DNA of 64,000 nt from Streptomyces asoensis (GTDB taxonomy: Bacteria > Actinomycetota > Actinomycetes > Streptomycetales > Streptomycetaceae). Below the pieces are notes generated by a model that did no database searches, was not told the DNA's origin, and saw only the letters and a program-made list of their open reading frames with translations. Of the stretch, positions 53,030 to 61,596 are shown in pieces. The translations under genes and the position numbers were made by a program. The DNA lies in the NCBI RefSeq assembly GCF_016860545.1, contig NZ_BNEB01000005.1:1054001-1118000 (forward strand), in the 5' to 3' direction. How positions within the stretch are numbered: position 1 is the first letter of the stretch; every line of letters starts with the position of its first letter.

Positions 53030-53827
53030 ATGACCTCTGCCGCGCCCTCCTTCGCCCTCCTGCCCGGGGCGGCCGCGTCGCCGGTGATCCTGCACGTACC
53101 GCACTCGGCGCGGGAGATACCGGCCGAGGTGCGGGCGGGCATCGTCCTGGACGACGGCGCGCTGGAACGGGAGCTGGACCACATCACCGACGCGCACACC
53201 GCGCGGATCGCCGAGAAGGCGGCGCGGCGGGCGGGGACGGCGCCCTGGCTGTTCGTCAACCGGCTCTCGCGGCTGGTCGTCGACCCGGAGCGGTTCCCCG
53301 ACGAACGCGAGGAGATGGGGGCCGTCGGCATGGGCGCCGTGTACACGCGGACCACGCACGGCGGGGAACTGCGGCCGCGTCAGACCGATCCCGAGCCGCT
53401 CGTCGCCCGGTACTTCCGGCCGTACGCCCGGGCGATGACCGACGCCGTCGCCGAACGGCTGGCGGCCGTCGGGCGGGCCGTGGTCGTCGACGTGCACTCC
53501 TACCCCACCGAGCCGCTGCCCTACGAGCTGCACGGCGAGGGGCCGCGCCCGCCGGTCTGTCTGGGCACCGACGCCTTTCACACCCCGCCCGAGCTGCTCG
53601 CCGCCGCGCGCGCGGCGTTCGGGGAGGTCGCGGACGTGGGGCTGGACAGCCCCTTCTCCGGGACGTACGTGCCCCTGGCCCACTACGGCAAGGACCCGCG
53701 GGTGAGCGCGCTGATGGTGGAGATCCGGCGGGACACGTACATGAGCGAGCCGGGCGGTCCGGCCGGTCCGGGACTCGACCGGCTCGCCACGGCCCTGGCG
53801 GTCCTGGTGGACGCCGTCACCGGCTGA
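53030..53827 (+). CDS. N-formylglutamate amidohydrolase family protein
   Basis: 265 residues. [12 protein letters not shown] near the start, [17 protein letters not shown] and [11 protein letters not shown] are the metal- and substrate-binding blocks of the family, which hydrolyses N-formylglutamate in histidine breakdown or related N-acyl amino acids. No hut genes are nearby, so the true substrate may differ. ATG 53030 has GGAG at eight bases. Stands alone; converges on the 179-residue gene. Confidence 0.88.
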   Translation: MTSAAPSFALLPGAAASPVILHVPHSAREIPAEVRAGIVLDDGALERELDHITDAHTARIAEKAARRAGTAPWLFVNRLSRLVVDPERFPDEREEMGAVGMGAVYTRTTHGGELRPRQTDPEPLVARYFRPYARAMTDAVAERLAAVGRAVVVDVHSYPTEPLPYELHGEGPRPPVCLGTDAFHTPPELLAAARAAFGEVADVGLDSPFSGTYVPLAHYGKDPRVSALMVEIRRDTYMSEPGGPAGPGLDRLATALAVLVDAVTG

Positions 53828-53960
53828 CCCGGCCGGCCCTCCCGCCCGGACGCGGGCTCGGCGGCGCCCGGCCGGACAGCCGGTCACAGGCAGCGCAGCG
53901 CGCCGTGGCGCCGGCGGTGACCGGATCGGCCCCCCGCCCCGCACGGGCCGGACGGCCGGG

Positions 53961-54500
53961 TCAGGCCTTCAGCCACTCCGTCACGACCACCTCCGCGGCC
54001 GTGCGCAGCCGCAGGGCGAAGGGACCGCTCGGCGGGGCGTCGCAGGCGAAGCGGCCCAGGTCGTCCGCGGTGAGCGCGGCGCCCGCCCGGGGGCCGTGCA
54101 GGACCTCCACCGAGGCCGGCTGGGGCGGCAGCAGCTGCCCCAGCAGCCCCTCGTCGGTCACCTCGACGTCGACCGTCAGGCCACCCGTGTGGAAGGTCAG
54201 CATCCGCGGTACGTCCATCGCGCCCCGCACCGGGATGGCGTCGACCAGCGAGTCGAAGGTCAGCTCGGCGATCCGCGCGTCCAGGTCGTGCAGCGCGTAC
54301 GCCTCGATGGCGGCCCGGCGCAGCTCGGCGGGGACCGGGTCCAGGACGGCCGCGGCCTGGCGGAGTTCCTCCTCCAGGCGGTCGTGGTCGAACTCCTCGT
54401 CGACGAAGGGGACGTCGCCGAAGATGTCGTCCCCCTCGTCGTCCCTGCCGTTGGGCCGGTCGGGTCCGTAGGGTCCGTCGGGTCCGTTCATGCCGTTCAC
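53961..54500 (-). CDS. Unknown protein coupled to a sigma factor gene
   Basis: 179 residues. The first 45 residues are disordered and acidic (repeats of GPDGPYGPDRPNG, then DDEGDDIFGDVPFVDEEFD). A helical segment follows (RLEEELRQAAAVLDPVPAEL), then a beta-rich domain (LTFHTGGLTVDVEVTDEGLLGQLLPPQ, PFALRLRTAAEVVVTEWL). GTG 54500 overlaps the sigma factor stop (GTGA) and has GGGGAG upstream; ATG 54491 is an alternative. No membrane segment. Tight coupling to a sigma gene suggests an anti-sigma or adaptor role, and neighbouring proteases could act on it; both are inferences. Family not recognised. Confidence 0.7.
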   Translation of the reverse strand: MNGMNGPDGPYGPDRPNGRDDEGDDIFGDVPFVDEEFDHDRLEEELRQAAAVLDPVPAELRRAAIEAYALHDLDARIAELTFDSLVDAIPVRGAMDVPRMLTFHTGGLTVDVEVTDEGLLGQLLPPQPASVEVLHGPRAGAALTADDLGRFACDAPPSGPFALRLRTAAEVVVTEWLKA

Positions 54501-55135
54501 AGGGCTCCCCGTGCGTCGAGTCGGGCGCGCAGGCGGCGCAGACATCGCTGGCGCATCGGTCCGATGCTGCCGACGGCGATGCCCAGGGCGGCCGACACCT
54601 CCTGATAACTGGGCGGCGGCGAGGCGATCAGCACCCGCAGCAGTTGGCGGCAGCGCTCGCCGAGCGCCTCGAACTCCTGCCAGAGGAAGCGGACCCGCTC
54701 GCTCTGCGCGGCCGCCTCCTCGGAGTCCAGGACGGTCTGCTCCGGCGTCCGGTCCTCGCTGGCCCGGTCGAGCACCAGGGGATCGTCGGTCGGGGTCAGC
54801 CGCCTTAAGCTCTTGATCACTTTCAGGCACTCGTTGCGGGCCGTGCTCGCCAGCCACGAACCCGCCTTGTGGGGTTCGCGGATCCGCCCGAGGTGCTGGG
54901 CGAAGCGGAACCACACGGTCTGGTACACCTCGTGTCCGTCGGCGTCGGAGAGCCGGTGTGCGCGCACCACCGACCACACCAGCGGGCTCAACCCGTCCAC
55001 CAGCGCTTTCCAGGCCGCGGTGTCGCCGTCGACGGCGGACTGGACGAGCGCGCCGACATCAGTACGGTCCACGGCCCCACCCCTCGTGTACGGCCTGTCA
55101 TCGTACGCCGTGGCGGGGCCCCTCTCGGACGTCAT
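54497..55135 (-). CDS. Sigma-70 family RNA polymerase sigma factor (ECF-like)
   Basis: Up to 212 residues. Region 2 is seen as LVDGLSPLVWSVVRAHRLSD to VYQTVWFRFAQHL, and region 4 as LLRVLIASPPPSYQEVSAAL followed by the helix-turn-helix IAVGSIGPMRQRCLRRL. Regions 1 and 3 are missing, the ECF layout. ATG 55135 has GTGAGG upstream and lies seven bases after the subtilisin stop; GTG 55072 is an alternative start. It is the middle gene of the operon subtilisin-sigma-unknown protein. Confidence 0.9.
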   Translation of the reverse strand: MTSERGPATAYDDRPYTRGGAVDRTDVGALVQSAVDGDTAAWKALVDGLSPLVWSVVRAHRLSDADGHEVYQTVWFRFAQHLGRIREPHKAGSWLASTARNECLKVIKSLRRLTPTDDPLVLDRASEDRTPEQTVLDSEEAAAQSERVRFLWQEFEALGERCRQLLRVLIASPPPSYQEVSAALGIAVGSIGPMRQRCLRRLRARLDARGAL

Positions 55136-55142
55136 GCCGGCC

Positions 55143-56582
55143 TCACGCCGGACCCACCGGGACCGGCCGCCAGGTGGGCGGGAGCAGCGCCGGTACGTGG
55201 GTGCCCCGCACCTCCGCGAACTCGGCCCGGTCGGCGAGCAGTCGGCGGGCGGCGGCCCGCGGGTCGGTCACGCCGTTCGCGGTCATGTACGCCGCGACGA
55301 GCCCGGCCACGACAGGTGTGGCGAAGGACGTGCCGCTCCACGACGCCAGGCCCTCGAACATCACCTGGTCCGGCTTGCCCGGGCTGGTCTGCTGCGCCTC
55401 GCTCAGCACGCCGGTGTGGCGCGGGGACCGGCAGGTGCAGGTGTAGGTGAAGCCGTAGCGGCAGCTGTCGTAGGTGGAGTGCTGGTAGACGTACGGGACG
55501 GGGGTGTCGAAGCCGGTGAGGGCGCTGACCAGGCGCTCGCCGGGCGCGTAGACCTTCACCCAGGGGCCGTGGTTGCTGAAGCAGGCGCCGAACTCGCCGT
55601 CGCCGCGCAGCGCGCCGACCGACAGCACGGCGTCGGCGTACTCGGGCAGCGAGGCGTAGGCGGCGGGCCAGAACGGCGAGGAGCTGGCGTTGTTGCCGGC
55701 CGCCGCCACCAACAGGGTGTCGCGCGACCGGAGTTCCTCCATGAACGCGGCGACGCCGAGCAGTCCGTCCACGCGGCCGTTGGAGGTGCCCGCGGAGAGG
55801 CTGATGATGTCGGGCCAGCCGTCCTCGACGGCGTCGAAGAGCCGCTCGCCGAACTCGGACTCCAGGATCGCTCCGGCGTCGTGGAGGGTGCCCCGCACGG
55901 TGACGTCGGTGTGCGGCGCCACGGCCGCGACGAGCCCGGCGATGAACGTGCCGTGACCGACGTACTGCTGGAGGATCCCCTGTTCGTCGGTCTCCCTGAC
56001 CTGGGCGTCGCCCTCGGTGCGGGCCAGCAGCGGGTAGGAGCGGTAGTCGTGGGTCAGGCCGGTGTCGACGACGAGCACGCCTACGGCGCCGTCCGTGCCG
56101 TCGCCGCCGTCGGCGTTGCGCGCCGCCGGGGCCGCGGCGGGGTTGGGCTGCGCGCTGGGCGCGGCGGGCACCGGCTCGTCGCCGGGGCAGGCGTTGACCG
56201 CGATCGACACCAGGTGGTTGCGGCTGACCAGCCGGCGGCCCGCGCGTCCCTCCGCCTGGCGCAGCGCGCGCAGGGCCCCCGCCACGGTGCGGTCGGTGCC
56301 GCGGCCGCCCTCGCCCGGGTCGCCGACCCGGATGCGGGTGATGCCCGAGCGGTTGTCGCGCGAACCGGACCGGCGCACGTGCTCCGGGTCCAGGCCGTCG
56401 GTCGCGGTGAAGTGCGCGCGGACGGCGTCCTCGACGACCCGGGCCTCCTCGCCGTCCCGCGCGAGGACCACGCCCTTCTCATAGATGAACTCGGCGGAGT
56501 CGTCCGGTCCCATCGCCAACGGGACGTCGGGCAGGGCGCGTTGGAGGTGATCGAACTGCTCGTGGAATCGTTGTGGTGCCAT
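55143..56582 (-). CDS. Intracellular S8 (subtilisin-like) serine protease
   Basis: 479 residues. No signal peptide: the start MAPQRFHEQFDHLQRALPDV is soluble, so the enzyme is probably cytoplasmic. Residues 1-150 form an N-terminal domain of unknown type ending in an Ala/Pro linker. The catalytic triad is D173 (VLVVDTG), H210 (VGHGTF) and S419 (SGTSFATP). An unusual insertion near residues 370-385 contains CRYGFTYTCTC, four Cys in eleven residues. ATG 56582 has GGAGG at eight bases. First gene of the operon with the sigma factor, divergent from the TPR-CHAT protease gene. Confidence 0.92.
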   Translation of the reverse strand: MAPQRFHEQFDHLQRALPDVPLAMGPDDSAEFIYEKGVVLARDGEEARVVEDAVRAHFTATDGLDPEHVRRSGSRDNRSGITRIRVGDPGEGGRGTDRTVAGALRALRQAEGRAGRRLVSRNHLVSIAVNACPGDEPVPAAPSAQPNPAAAPAARNADGGDGTDGAVGVLVVDTGLTHDYRSYPLLARTEGDAQVRETDEQGILQQYVGHGTFIAGLVAAVAPHTDVTVRGTLHDAGAILESEFGERLFDAVEDGWPDIISLSAGTSNGRVDGLLGVAAFMEELRSRDTLLVAAAGNNASSSPFWPAAYASLPEYADAVLSVGALRGDGEFGACFSNHGPWVKVYAPGERLVSALTGFDTPVPYVYQHSTYDSCRYGFTYTCTCRSPRHTGVLSEAQQTSPGKPDQVMFEGLASWSGTSFATPVVAGLVAAYMTANGVTDPRAAARRLLADRAEFAEVRGTHVPALLPPTWRPVPVGPA

Positions 56583-56792
56583 GGCGTGTCCTCCCCATAC
56601 AGCCGGTGTCCGTGAGCAAGACCCGCGGGACGGTGGTCTGATACAGGTGGTGCGACGGCAGAAGGGGGTCGCGCGGTTGCGGCCGCACGCCCCTTCCCGG
56701 CGCCGGGTCCGTCCGTGCGACGTCCGATCGTTACTGGTGGATACGGTGCCGAACCGGTGTGGTGCGCAGGCCGGAGCACTACCATCCGTGGA

Positions 56793-59411
56793 GTGACAGC
56801 GGGAAACGACTCGGTTCTCGAACTGCTGCCGATGGTGTTCGCCGCACCGGGCGACGCGTTGTCGCGGGCCGAAGGGGTCCTGGACACCGACCCGACACCG
56901 TTGCACGCCTCGGTCGCCCACCAGGTGATCGGCATCTGGCAGCGGGACTGGGGCGACATGCGCCTCGCCCTGGACCACCTGCGCCGCGCCCGGGACCTCG
57001 CGGCGCGCGCGGAGTCGGCCGAGCGGGAGGCGGACGTCCTCGGCACCCTCGGTGTGGCGCTGGTGCACGCGGGCCGCACCCGGCAGGGACTCGCCGCCTT
57101 CGAGCGGGGTGTCGAGCGCGGCACGGGTCACACCCGCGCCCGCGTGCTCTACCGGCGGGCCTACTCCCTGTGGGTCCTCGGCCATCACCGCGAGGCGCTG
57201 GAGGACCTGCGCCGGACCATCCCCGTCCTGCGTCAGGCCGACGACGTCATCTGGACGGCGCGCGCCCTCACCCTGCGCGCCACCGTGCACCTGGCCCTCG
57301 GGGCGGTGGACCGGGCGGAGGCCGACTTCACCGCGGCCGAGACGCTGTGGGACACCACCGGCCAGGAGCACGACAAGGCGGACGCGGTGGAGAGCCGGGG
57401 GCTGGCCGCGTTCCGTTCCGGGGACGTCCCCGCCGCGCTGCGGCTCCTGGACGAGGCGGAGGAGCGGTACGCCAAGCTCGGCACCCCGACGTTCATGCTC
57501 GACATCCGGCGCTGCGAGGTCCTGATGGCGGCCGGTCTCGCGCCGGAGGCGCTGGCGGAGGCGGACGCGGCGATCGCGGTGCTCGACGGCATCGGCGGGC
57601 AGTCCACCCGCAAGGCGGAGCTGCTGCTCGCGGCGGCGAGGGCGGCCCGGCTGGCGGGCGATCCCGGAACGGCCATCGCCCGCGCGGCGGTGGCCGAACG
57701 GCTCTTCGCCGGGCAGCGGCGCACCTGGTGGGAGACGCACGCGCGGCTGGTGCTGATCGAGGCGCGGGTGGCGACCGGGCGCGCCTCGGGACGGCTGGTG
57801 GCCGACGCGGCCGGGCTCGCCGAGCGGCTGGCCGCCTTCCAGGCACCGGCCGCGCCGGAGGCGTGGCTGCTGGCGGGCCGCATCGCGCTGGAGCTGGACT
57901 GGAGCACGGACGCCGAACGGTATCTGCGGCGGGCGGCGCACAGCCGGCGCAGCGGTCCGCCGCTGGCCCGGATGACGGGCTGGGCGGCGCAGGCGCTGTG
58001 GGCGCGGGCCACCGGCTCGCGCCGGGGTGTCCTCGAGGCCTGCCGGCGCGGGCTCGACGTCCTCGACGACCACCGTACGACCCTGGGCGCCTCGGAACTG
58101 CGGGCCCGCGCCACCGCGCAGGGCGCGGAACTCGCCGCGCTGGCCCAGCAGGCCAGTCTGGAGGGGGGCGGGCCGCGGCAGTTGCTGGTGTGGAGCGAGC
58201 GCTGGCGGGCCACGGCGCTGTCGACACCGCCCACCCGGCCGCCGGCCGACCCGGCGCTGCTGAGCGGGCTGACCGCGTTCCGGGTCATCGCGGCCCGTGC
58301 GGAGGCCGCGCGGATGGAGGGCCGGCCGGTCCCGACGCTGGAGCGTGAACAACGGCGCCTGGAACGGGAGATCCGGTCCCGGACGCTGCACATCCGCGGG
58401 GTGACGCCCTGGGGCGGGGACCGGTTCGGCGGGGACCGCTTCGACGCGGCGCTGCTGCTCGAACGGCTCGGGGACGCACGGCTGGTCGAACTGGCCGTCC
58501 TGGACGGACGGGTGCAGGTGCTGCTGTGCGGGGGCGGGCGGGTGCGCCGGTTCGCGGGCGGGCTGCTGGCCGAGGCGGAGCGGGAGGCCGAACACGTCCA
58601 GGCCGGGCTGCGCCGCCTCGCGCACCCCGGTGCGGCCGGCCGGCTGCCGGTGGTGGAGGAGGCCGGACGCCGGCTGGAGGAGCTGCTGCTGGGCGACGCG
58701 GCGGGGCAGTTGGGGCCCGGTCCGCTCGTGGTGGTCCCGCCGGCCCGGCTGCACCGGGTGCCGTGGGCACTGCTGCCGTCGTTGCGGGACCGGGTGGTCA
58801 GTGTGTCGCCGTCGGCGAGCGGCTGGCTGCGCGCGCGGCAGACCGAACCGCCCCCGGGCGGGCGGCACGTCCTGGTGCGCGGCCCGGGGCTGGCGTCCTG
58901 CGGGGCGGAGGTGCCGGAGGTGGCCGGGCGCTACGGCAGGCCCGTCGTGCTGGAGGCGGACGACGCCCGGGTGCCGCGGGTGCTTCAGGAGCTGGACGGG
59001 GCGGCGCTCGCGCACATCGCCGCGCACGGCACGTTCCGCGCCGACAGCCCGATGTTCTCCTCGCTGCGGATGGCGGACGGGCCGCTGATCGTCCACGACT
59101 TCGAACGGCTCGCGCGCAGTCCGTACCGGATCATCCTCTCCAGCTGCGACACCGCGCGGCTCGCCTCCGTCGGCGCTGACGAACTCCTGGGCCTGGTAGC
59201 GGCGTTGCTGCCGCTGGGCACCGCGGGCGTGGTGGCGAGCAGCGCGCCCGTCAACGACGAGGCGGTCGTCCCGCTGATGCTGGCCCTGCACAAGGGCGTC
59301 AGCGCCGGTCTCCCGCTGGCGGAGGCGCTGCGGGACGCCCGGGCCGCGCTGCCGGACGACGCGCTGCACCGGGCTACGGGATGGGCGTTCACGGCGTTCG
59401 GTGCGGCGTGA
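56793..59411 (+). CDS. TPR-CHAT caspase-like protease
   Basis: 872 residues. Residues 40-490 consist of tetratricopeptide-like helix pairs (ADVLGTLGVALVHAGRTRQG, LYRRAYSLWVLGHHREALED). The C-terminal 330 residues are a CHAT domain with the caspase dyad H745 (AHIAAHGTF) and C785 (ILSSCDTA), and the typical end LPLAEALRDARAAL plus WAFTAFG. Proteins of this type are activated by a partner sensed through the TPRs and then cleave a specific substrate. GTG 56793 is the preferred start, though no clear binding site is seen. Divergent from the subtilisin gene, convergent with the LuxR gene. Confidence 0.92.
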   Translation: MTAGNDSVLELLPMVFAAPGDALSRAEGVLDTDPTPLHASVAHQVIGIWQRDWGDMRLALDHLRRARDLAARAESAEREADVLGTLGVALVHAGRTRQGLAAFERGVERGTGHTRARVLYRRAYSLWVLGHHREALEDLRRTIPVLRQADDVIWTARALTLRATVHLALGAVDRAEADFTAAETLWDTTGQEHDKADAVESRGLAAFRSGDVPAALRLLDEAEERYAKLGTPTFMLDIRRCEVLMAAGLAPEALAEADAAIAVLDGIGGQSTRKAELLLAAARAARLAGDPGTAIARAAVAERLFAGQRRTWWETHARLVLIEARVATGRASGRLVADAAGLAERLAAFQAPAAPEAWLLAGRIALELDWSTDAERYLRRAAHSRRSGPPLARMTGWAAQALWARATGSRRGVLEACRRGLDVLDDHRTTLGASELRARATAQGAELAALAQQASLEGGGPRQLLVWSERWRATALSTPPTRPPADPALLSGLTAFRVIAARAEAARMEGRPVPTLEREQRRLEREIRSRTLHIRGVTPWGGDRFGGDRFDAALLLERLGDARLVELAVLDGRVQVLLCGGGRVRRFAGGLLAEAEREAEHVQAGLRRLAHPGAAGRLPVVEEAGRRLEELLLGDAAGQLGPGPLVVVPPARLHRVPWALLPSLRDRVVSVSPSASGWLRARQTEPPPGGRHVLVRGPGLASCGAEVPEVAGRYGRPVVLEADDARVPRVLQELDGAALAHIAAHGTFRADSPMFSSLRMADGPLIVHDFERLARSPYRIILSSCDTARLASVGADELLGLVAALLPLGTAGVVASSAPVNDEAVVPLMLALHKGVSAGLPLAEALRDARAALPDDALHRATGWAFTAFGAA

Positions 59412-59435
59412 GCGGGGCCGCGCCGCGCCGCCGGT

Positions 59436-61526
59436 TCACGCGGGCTGTTCCACCAGCCACGGGAGGGCTCCCCGGTCGCCCGCGCCGAGCCGGGTGTAGG
59501 CGCTGTACAGGTGGTTGCCGACCGTCCGCACGGACAGGGTGAGCCGTTCGGCGATCTGCCGGTTGCTCAGACCGGCCGCGGCCAGCGTGACGATCTGCCG
59601 CTGGCGGGCGGTGAGTTCGCCGAGGACCAGGCCGGACAGGGCGGGGGTGCGGGCGCCCTGGCAGCGCCGGGCCAGGGCGACGGCACGGGTGCGGGCGGTG
59701 CGGGCCGCGCTGGGATCGCGGTGGACGCGCACCGCCTGCGCGTACGCCTCGGCCGCGAACAGCAGGAACCCCCGCTCCTCCAGCTCGGCGGCCACCGAGT
59801 CCAGCGCGGGCCCGTCGCCCCGGGCCAGCGCGCGGGCGTGACGGCCGAAGAGTCCGTCGCAGGGCAGCAGCCGGACCCCCTGCGCGACCCCGCCGAGACG
59901 GACGACGTCGTAGACGGCGTAGGGGTCATGGGCCGCGTAGGGGTCGTGGGCGGCCACGCCGGGCCCATGAGCCGCGTGGGACGTGCGGGCCGCGTCGGAC
60001 GTGCGGGCCGCGTCGCACGTGCGGGCCGCGTCGGACGCGTGGGCCGCGTGAGCCGAGTCGGACGTGCGGGCCGCGGCGGTCGCGCGGGCTGCGTGGGCCC
60101 CGGCGGTCGTGTCGGTCGCGTGGGCCGTGTCGGACGTGCGGGTCGCGCCCGGGGCGGGCCGTGGGCCGGCTCCGGGCGGGGTGGTCGGGTCCAGTGCTCT
60201 CAGGGCCGTTTCGAGGTCACCGCGGGCCGCCGGGGGCCAGGCGGCCGTGCCGGGGTGCTCGGCGAGCAGGTCGACCGGTGCGCCGGTCTCCCCCGACTGG
60301 ACCGCGGCCAGGGCGAGTTCGGTGCGGCAGGCCCGGTCGTGCGCGGCGGCGGCCAGGCCCTCCGCCGCCCAGGCCGCCGCCTCGCGCAGCTCCCCCCGCA
60401 GCCGTGAGAACCGCGCGCGGACGGCGGCGTACGGCGCGGGTACCTGTTCCCCCTCCGCCACCAGCCACTCCCCCACGGGCGTGGGCACCGTGCGGACGTC
60501 GGCCCGGTCGATGCGGCGGGTCAGCCCGGCCGCCTCCGCGTCGAGCGCGCCGTCGAGGGGGCGGCGCAGGCCGGTGAGCCGTCGCGTGCGCAGCCGGCCG
60601 GCCGCGGCGCGCAGGACCGGGCCGTGCAGGGGGTGGGCCAGGCGGACGGTCGTGTCGTCGCCGACGTCGAGGAGTCCGTCCGCCTCGAGCCGTTCGAGGA
60701 CCCGCAGGTCCAGGGTGTCCGCCGCGAGCGGCAGGGGCTCGGCGAAGGCGAGGCGGTCGAGGGTCTCGCGCTCGTCGGGGCAGGCGCGGGCGAGGACGGC
60801 GGCGGTGCGTTCGCGCAGGGCCGGGGTCACCGGGACCCGGCCGCGCCACGTCCGCTCGTCGGTGTCCGCGTCGACGGTGAGCAGGCTCCGCTCGCGCACC
60901 GCGTCCAGCAGGTCCCGCAGGAGGCGCAGGTCGCCCCCGCACAGGCGGTGCAGACGGTTGGCGGTGAGAGGCTCGAGGGGCCCGCCCGCGCCGGCCGTGA
61001 GGAGCGGGCCCACCGCCTCTCGGGACAGGGGCGCGAGGGCCAGCCGGGGCAGGAGTCCGCCGGTCCACAGCCGGGTGACGGCACCGGGTGCGGGGGCACC
61101 GTCCGTGACGAGGACCAGCAGCCGGGTGCGGCCCAGGACGGCCAGCTGGTGCAGCAGGGCGGCCGAGGCGTCGTCCAGCAGATGGGCGTCGTCGACGAGC
61201 AGCATGCGCACCCCGGTGAGGAGCTGTACGGCGCGGTGCAGGCCGACGCCCTCCGGCAGCAGGGGCGCGAAGGCGGCGAAGGGCAGGGAGCGGGTGCCGG
61301 GGGTGCCGGCCACCCGGGCGCAGTCGGCGCCGCGGACGGCCTCCATGGCCAGGCGGGTGCGGCCGCAGCCCGCCGGTCCGGTGATCACGACGCCAGGCCG
61401 GCCCGCCGCCGACGCGCGCCGGACGAGCTCCAGTTCCTCGTCGCGGCCGGTGAACGGCCAGGGGAGTCGCAGGGTCTCGGGCGGGTTCTCGATCGTCGTC
61501 ACCTCAACTGGAGCCGGTGTACTCAC
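59436..61526 (-). CDS. LuxR-family regulator with AAA ATPase domain
   Basis: 696 residues. Walker A GPAGCGRT (50-57) and Walker B MLLVDDAHLLDD (109-119) belong to a STAND/AAA-like ATPase. The middle is helical. Residues about 460-515 are a low-complexity tract of Ala-Ala-Arg-Thr-Ser-Asp repeats. The C-terminal 65 residues are a LuxR (GerE) DNA-binding domain (ELTARQRQIVTLAAAGLSNR, QIAERLTLSVRTVGNHLYSA). It probably activates genes nearby in response to a ligand. The frame opens with GTG 61526 without a separate binding site; GTG 61502 is possible. Convergent with the TPR-CHAT gene, divergent from the metalloprotease gene. Confidence 0.9.
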   Translation of the reverse strand: MSTPAPVEVTTIENPPETLRLPWPFTGRDEELELVRRASAAGRPGVVITGPAGCGRTRLAMEAVRGADCARVAGTPGTRSLPFAAFAPLLPEGVGLHRAVQLLTGVRMLLVDDAHLLDDASAALLHQLAVLGRTRLLVLVTDGAPAPGAVTRLWTGGLLPRLALAPLSREAVGPLLTAGAGGPLEPLTANRLHRLCGGDLRLLRDLLDAVRERSLLTVDADTDERTWRGRVPVTPALRERTAAVLARACPDERETLDRLAFAEPLPLAADTLDLRVLERLEADGLLDVGDDTTVRLAHPLHGPVLRAAAGRLRTRRLTGLRRPLDGALDAEAAGLTRRIDRADVRTVPTPVGEWLVAEGEQVPAPYAAVRARFSRLRGELREAAAWAAEGLAAAAHDRACRTELALAAVQSGETGAPVDLLAEHPGTAAWPPAARGDLETALRALDPTTPPGAGPRPAPGATRTSDTAHATDTTAGAHAARATAAARTSDSAHAAHASDAARTCDAARTSDAARTSHAAHGPGVAAHDPYAAHDPYAVYDVVRLGGVAQGVRLLPCDGLFGRHARALARGDGPALDSVAAELEERGFLLFAAEAYAQAVRVHRDPSAARTARTRAVALARRCQGARTPALSGLVLGELTARQRQIVTLAAAGLSNRQIAERLTLSVRTVGNHLYSAYTRLGAGDRGALPWLVEQPA
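59970..60150. repeat. In-frame degenerate 18-bp tandem repeat in the LuxR gene
   Basis: A unit close to GCGGGCCGCGTCGGACGT is repeated, perfectly at first (about 59985-60035) and then degenerate, and encodes AARTSD/AAHTSD-like hexapeptides. All copies keep the reading frame. Confidence 0.75.
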
Positions 61527-61596
61527 TCCTGATACAGGGCGACTTGAGTAGGCCCCGACTCAGGCCGTCGGCGACCGCGCACGGCAGCCTGGGCGC

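Noticed and set aside
56583-59369. Minus-strand open frame running in continuity upstream of the S8 protease start, antisense to the TPR-CHAT gene
   Set aside because: Composition is that of an antisense shadow; the S8 gene has a proper ATG with GGAGG at 56582.
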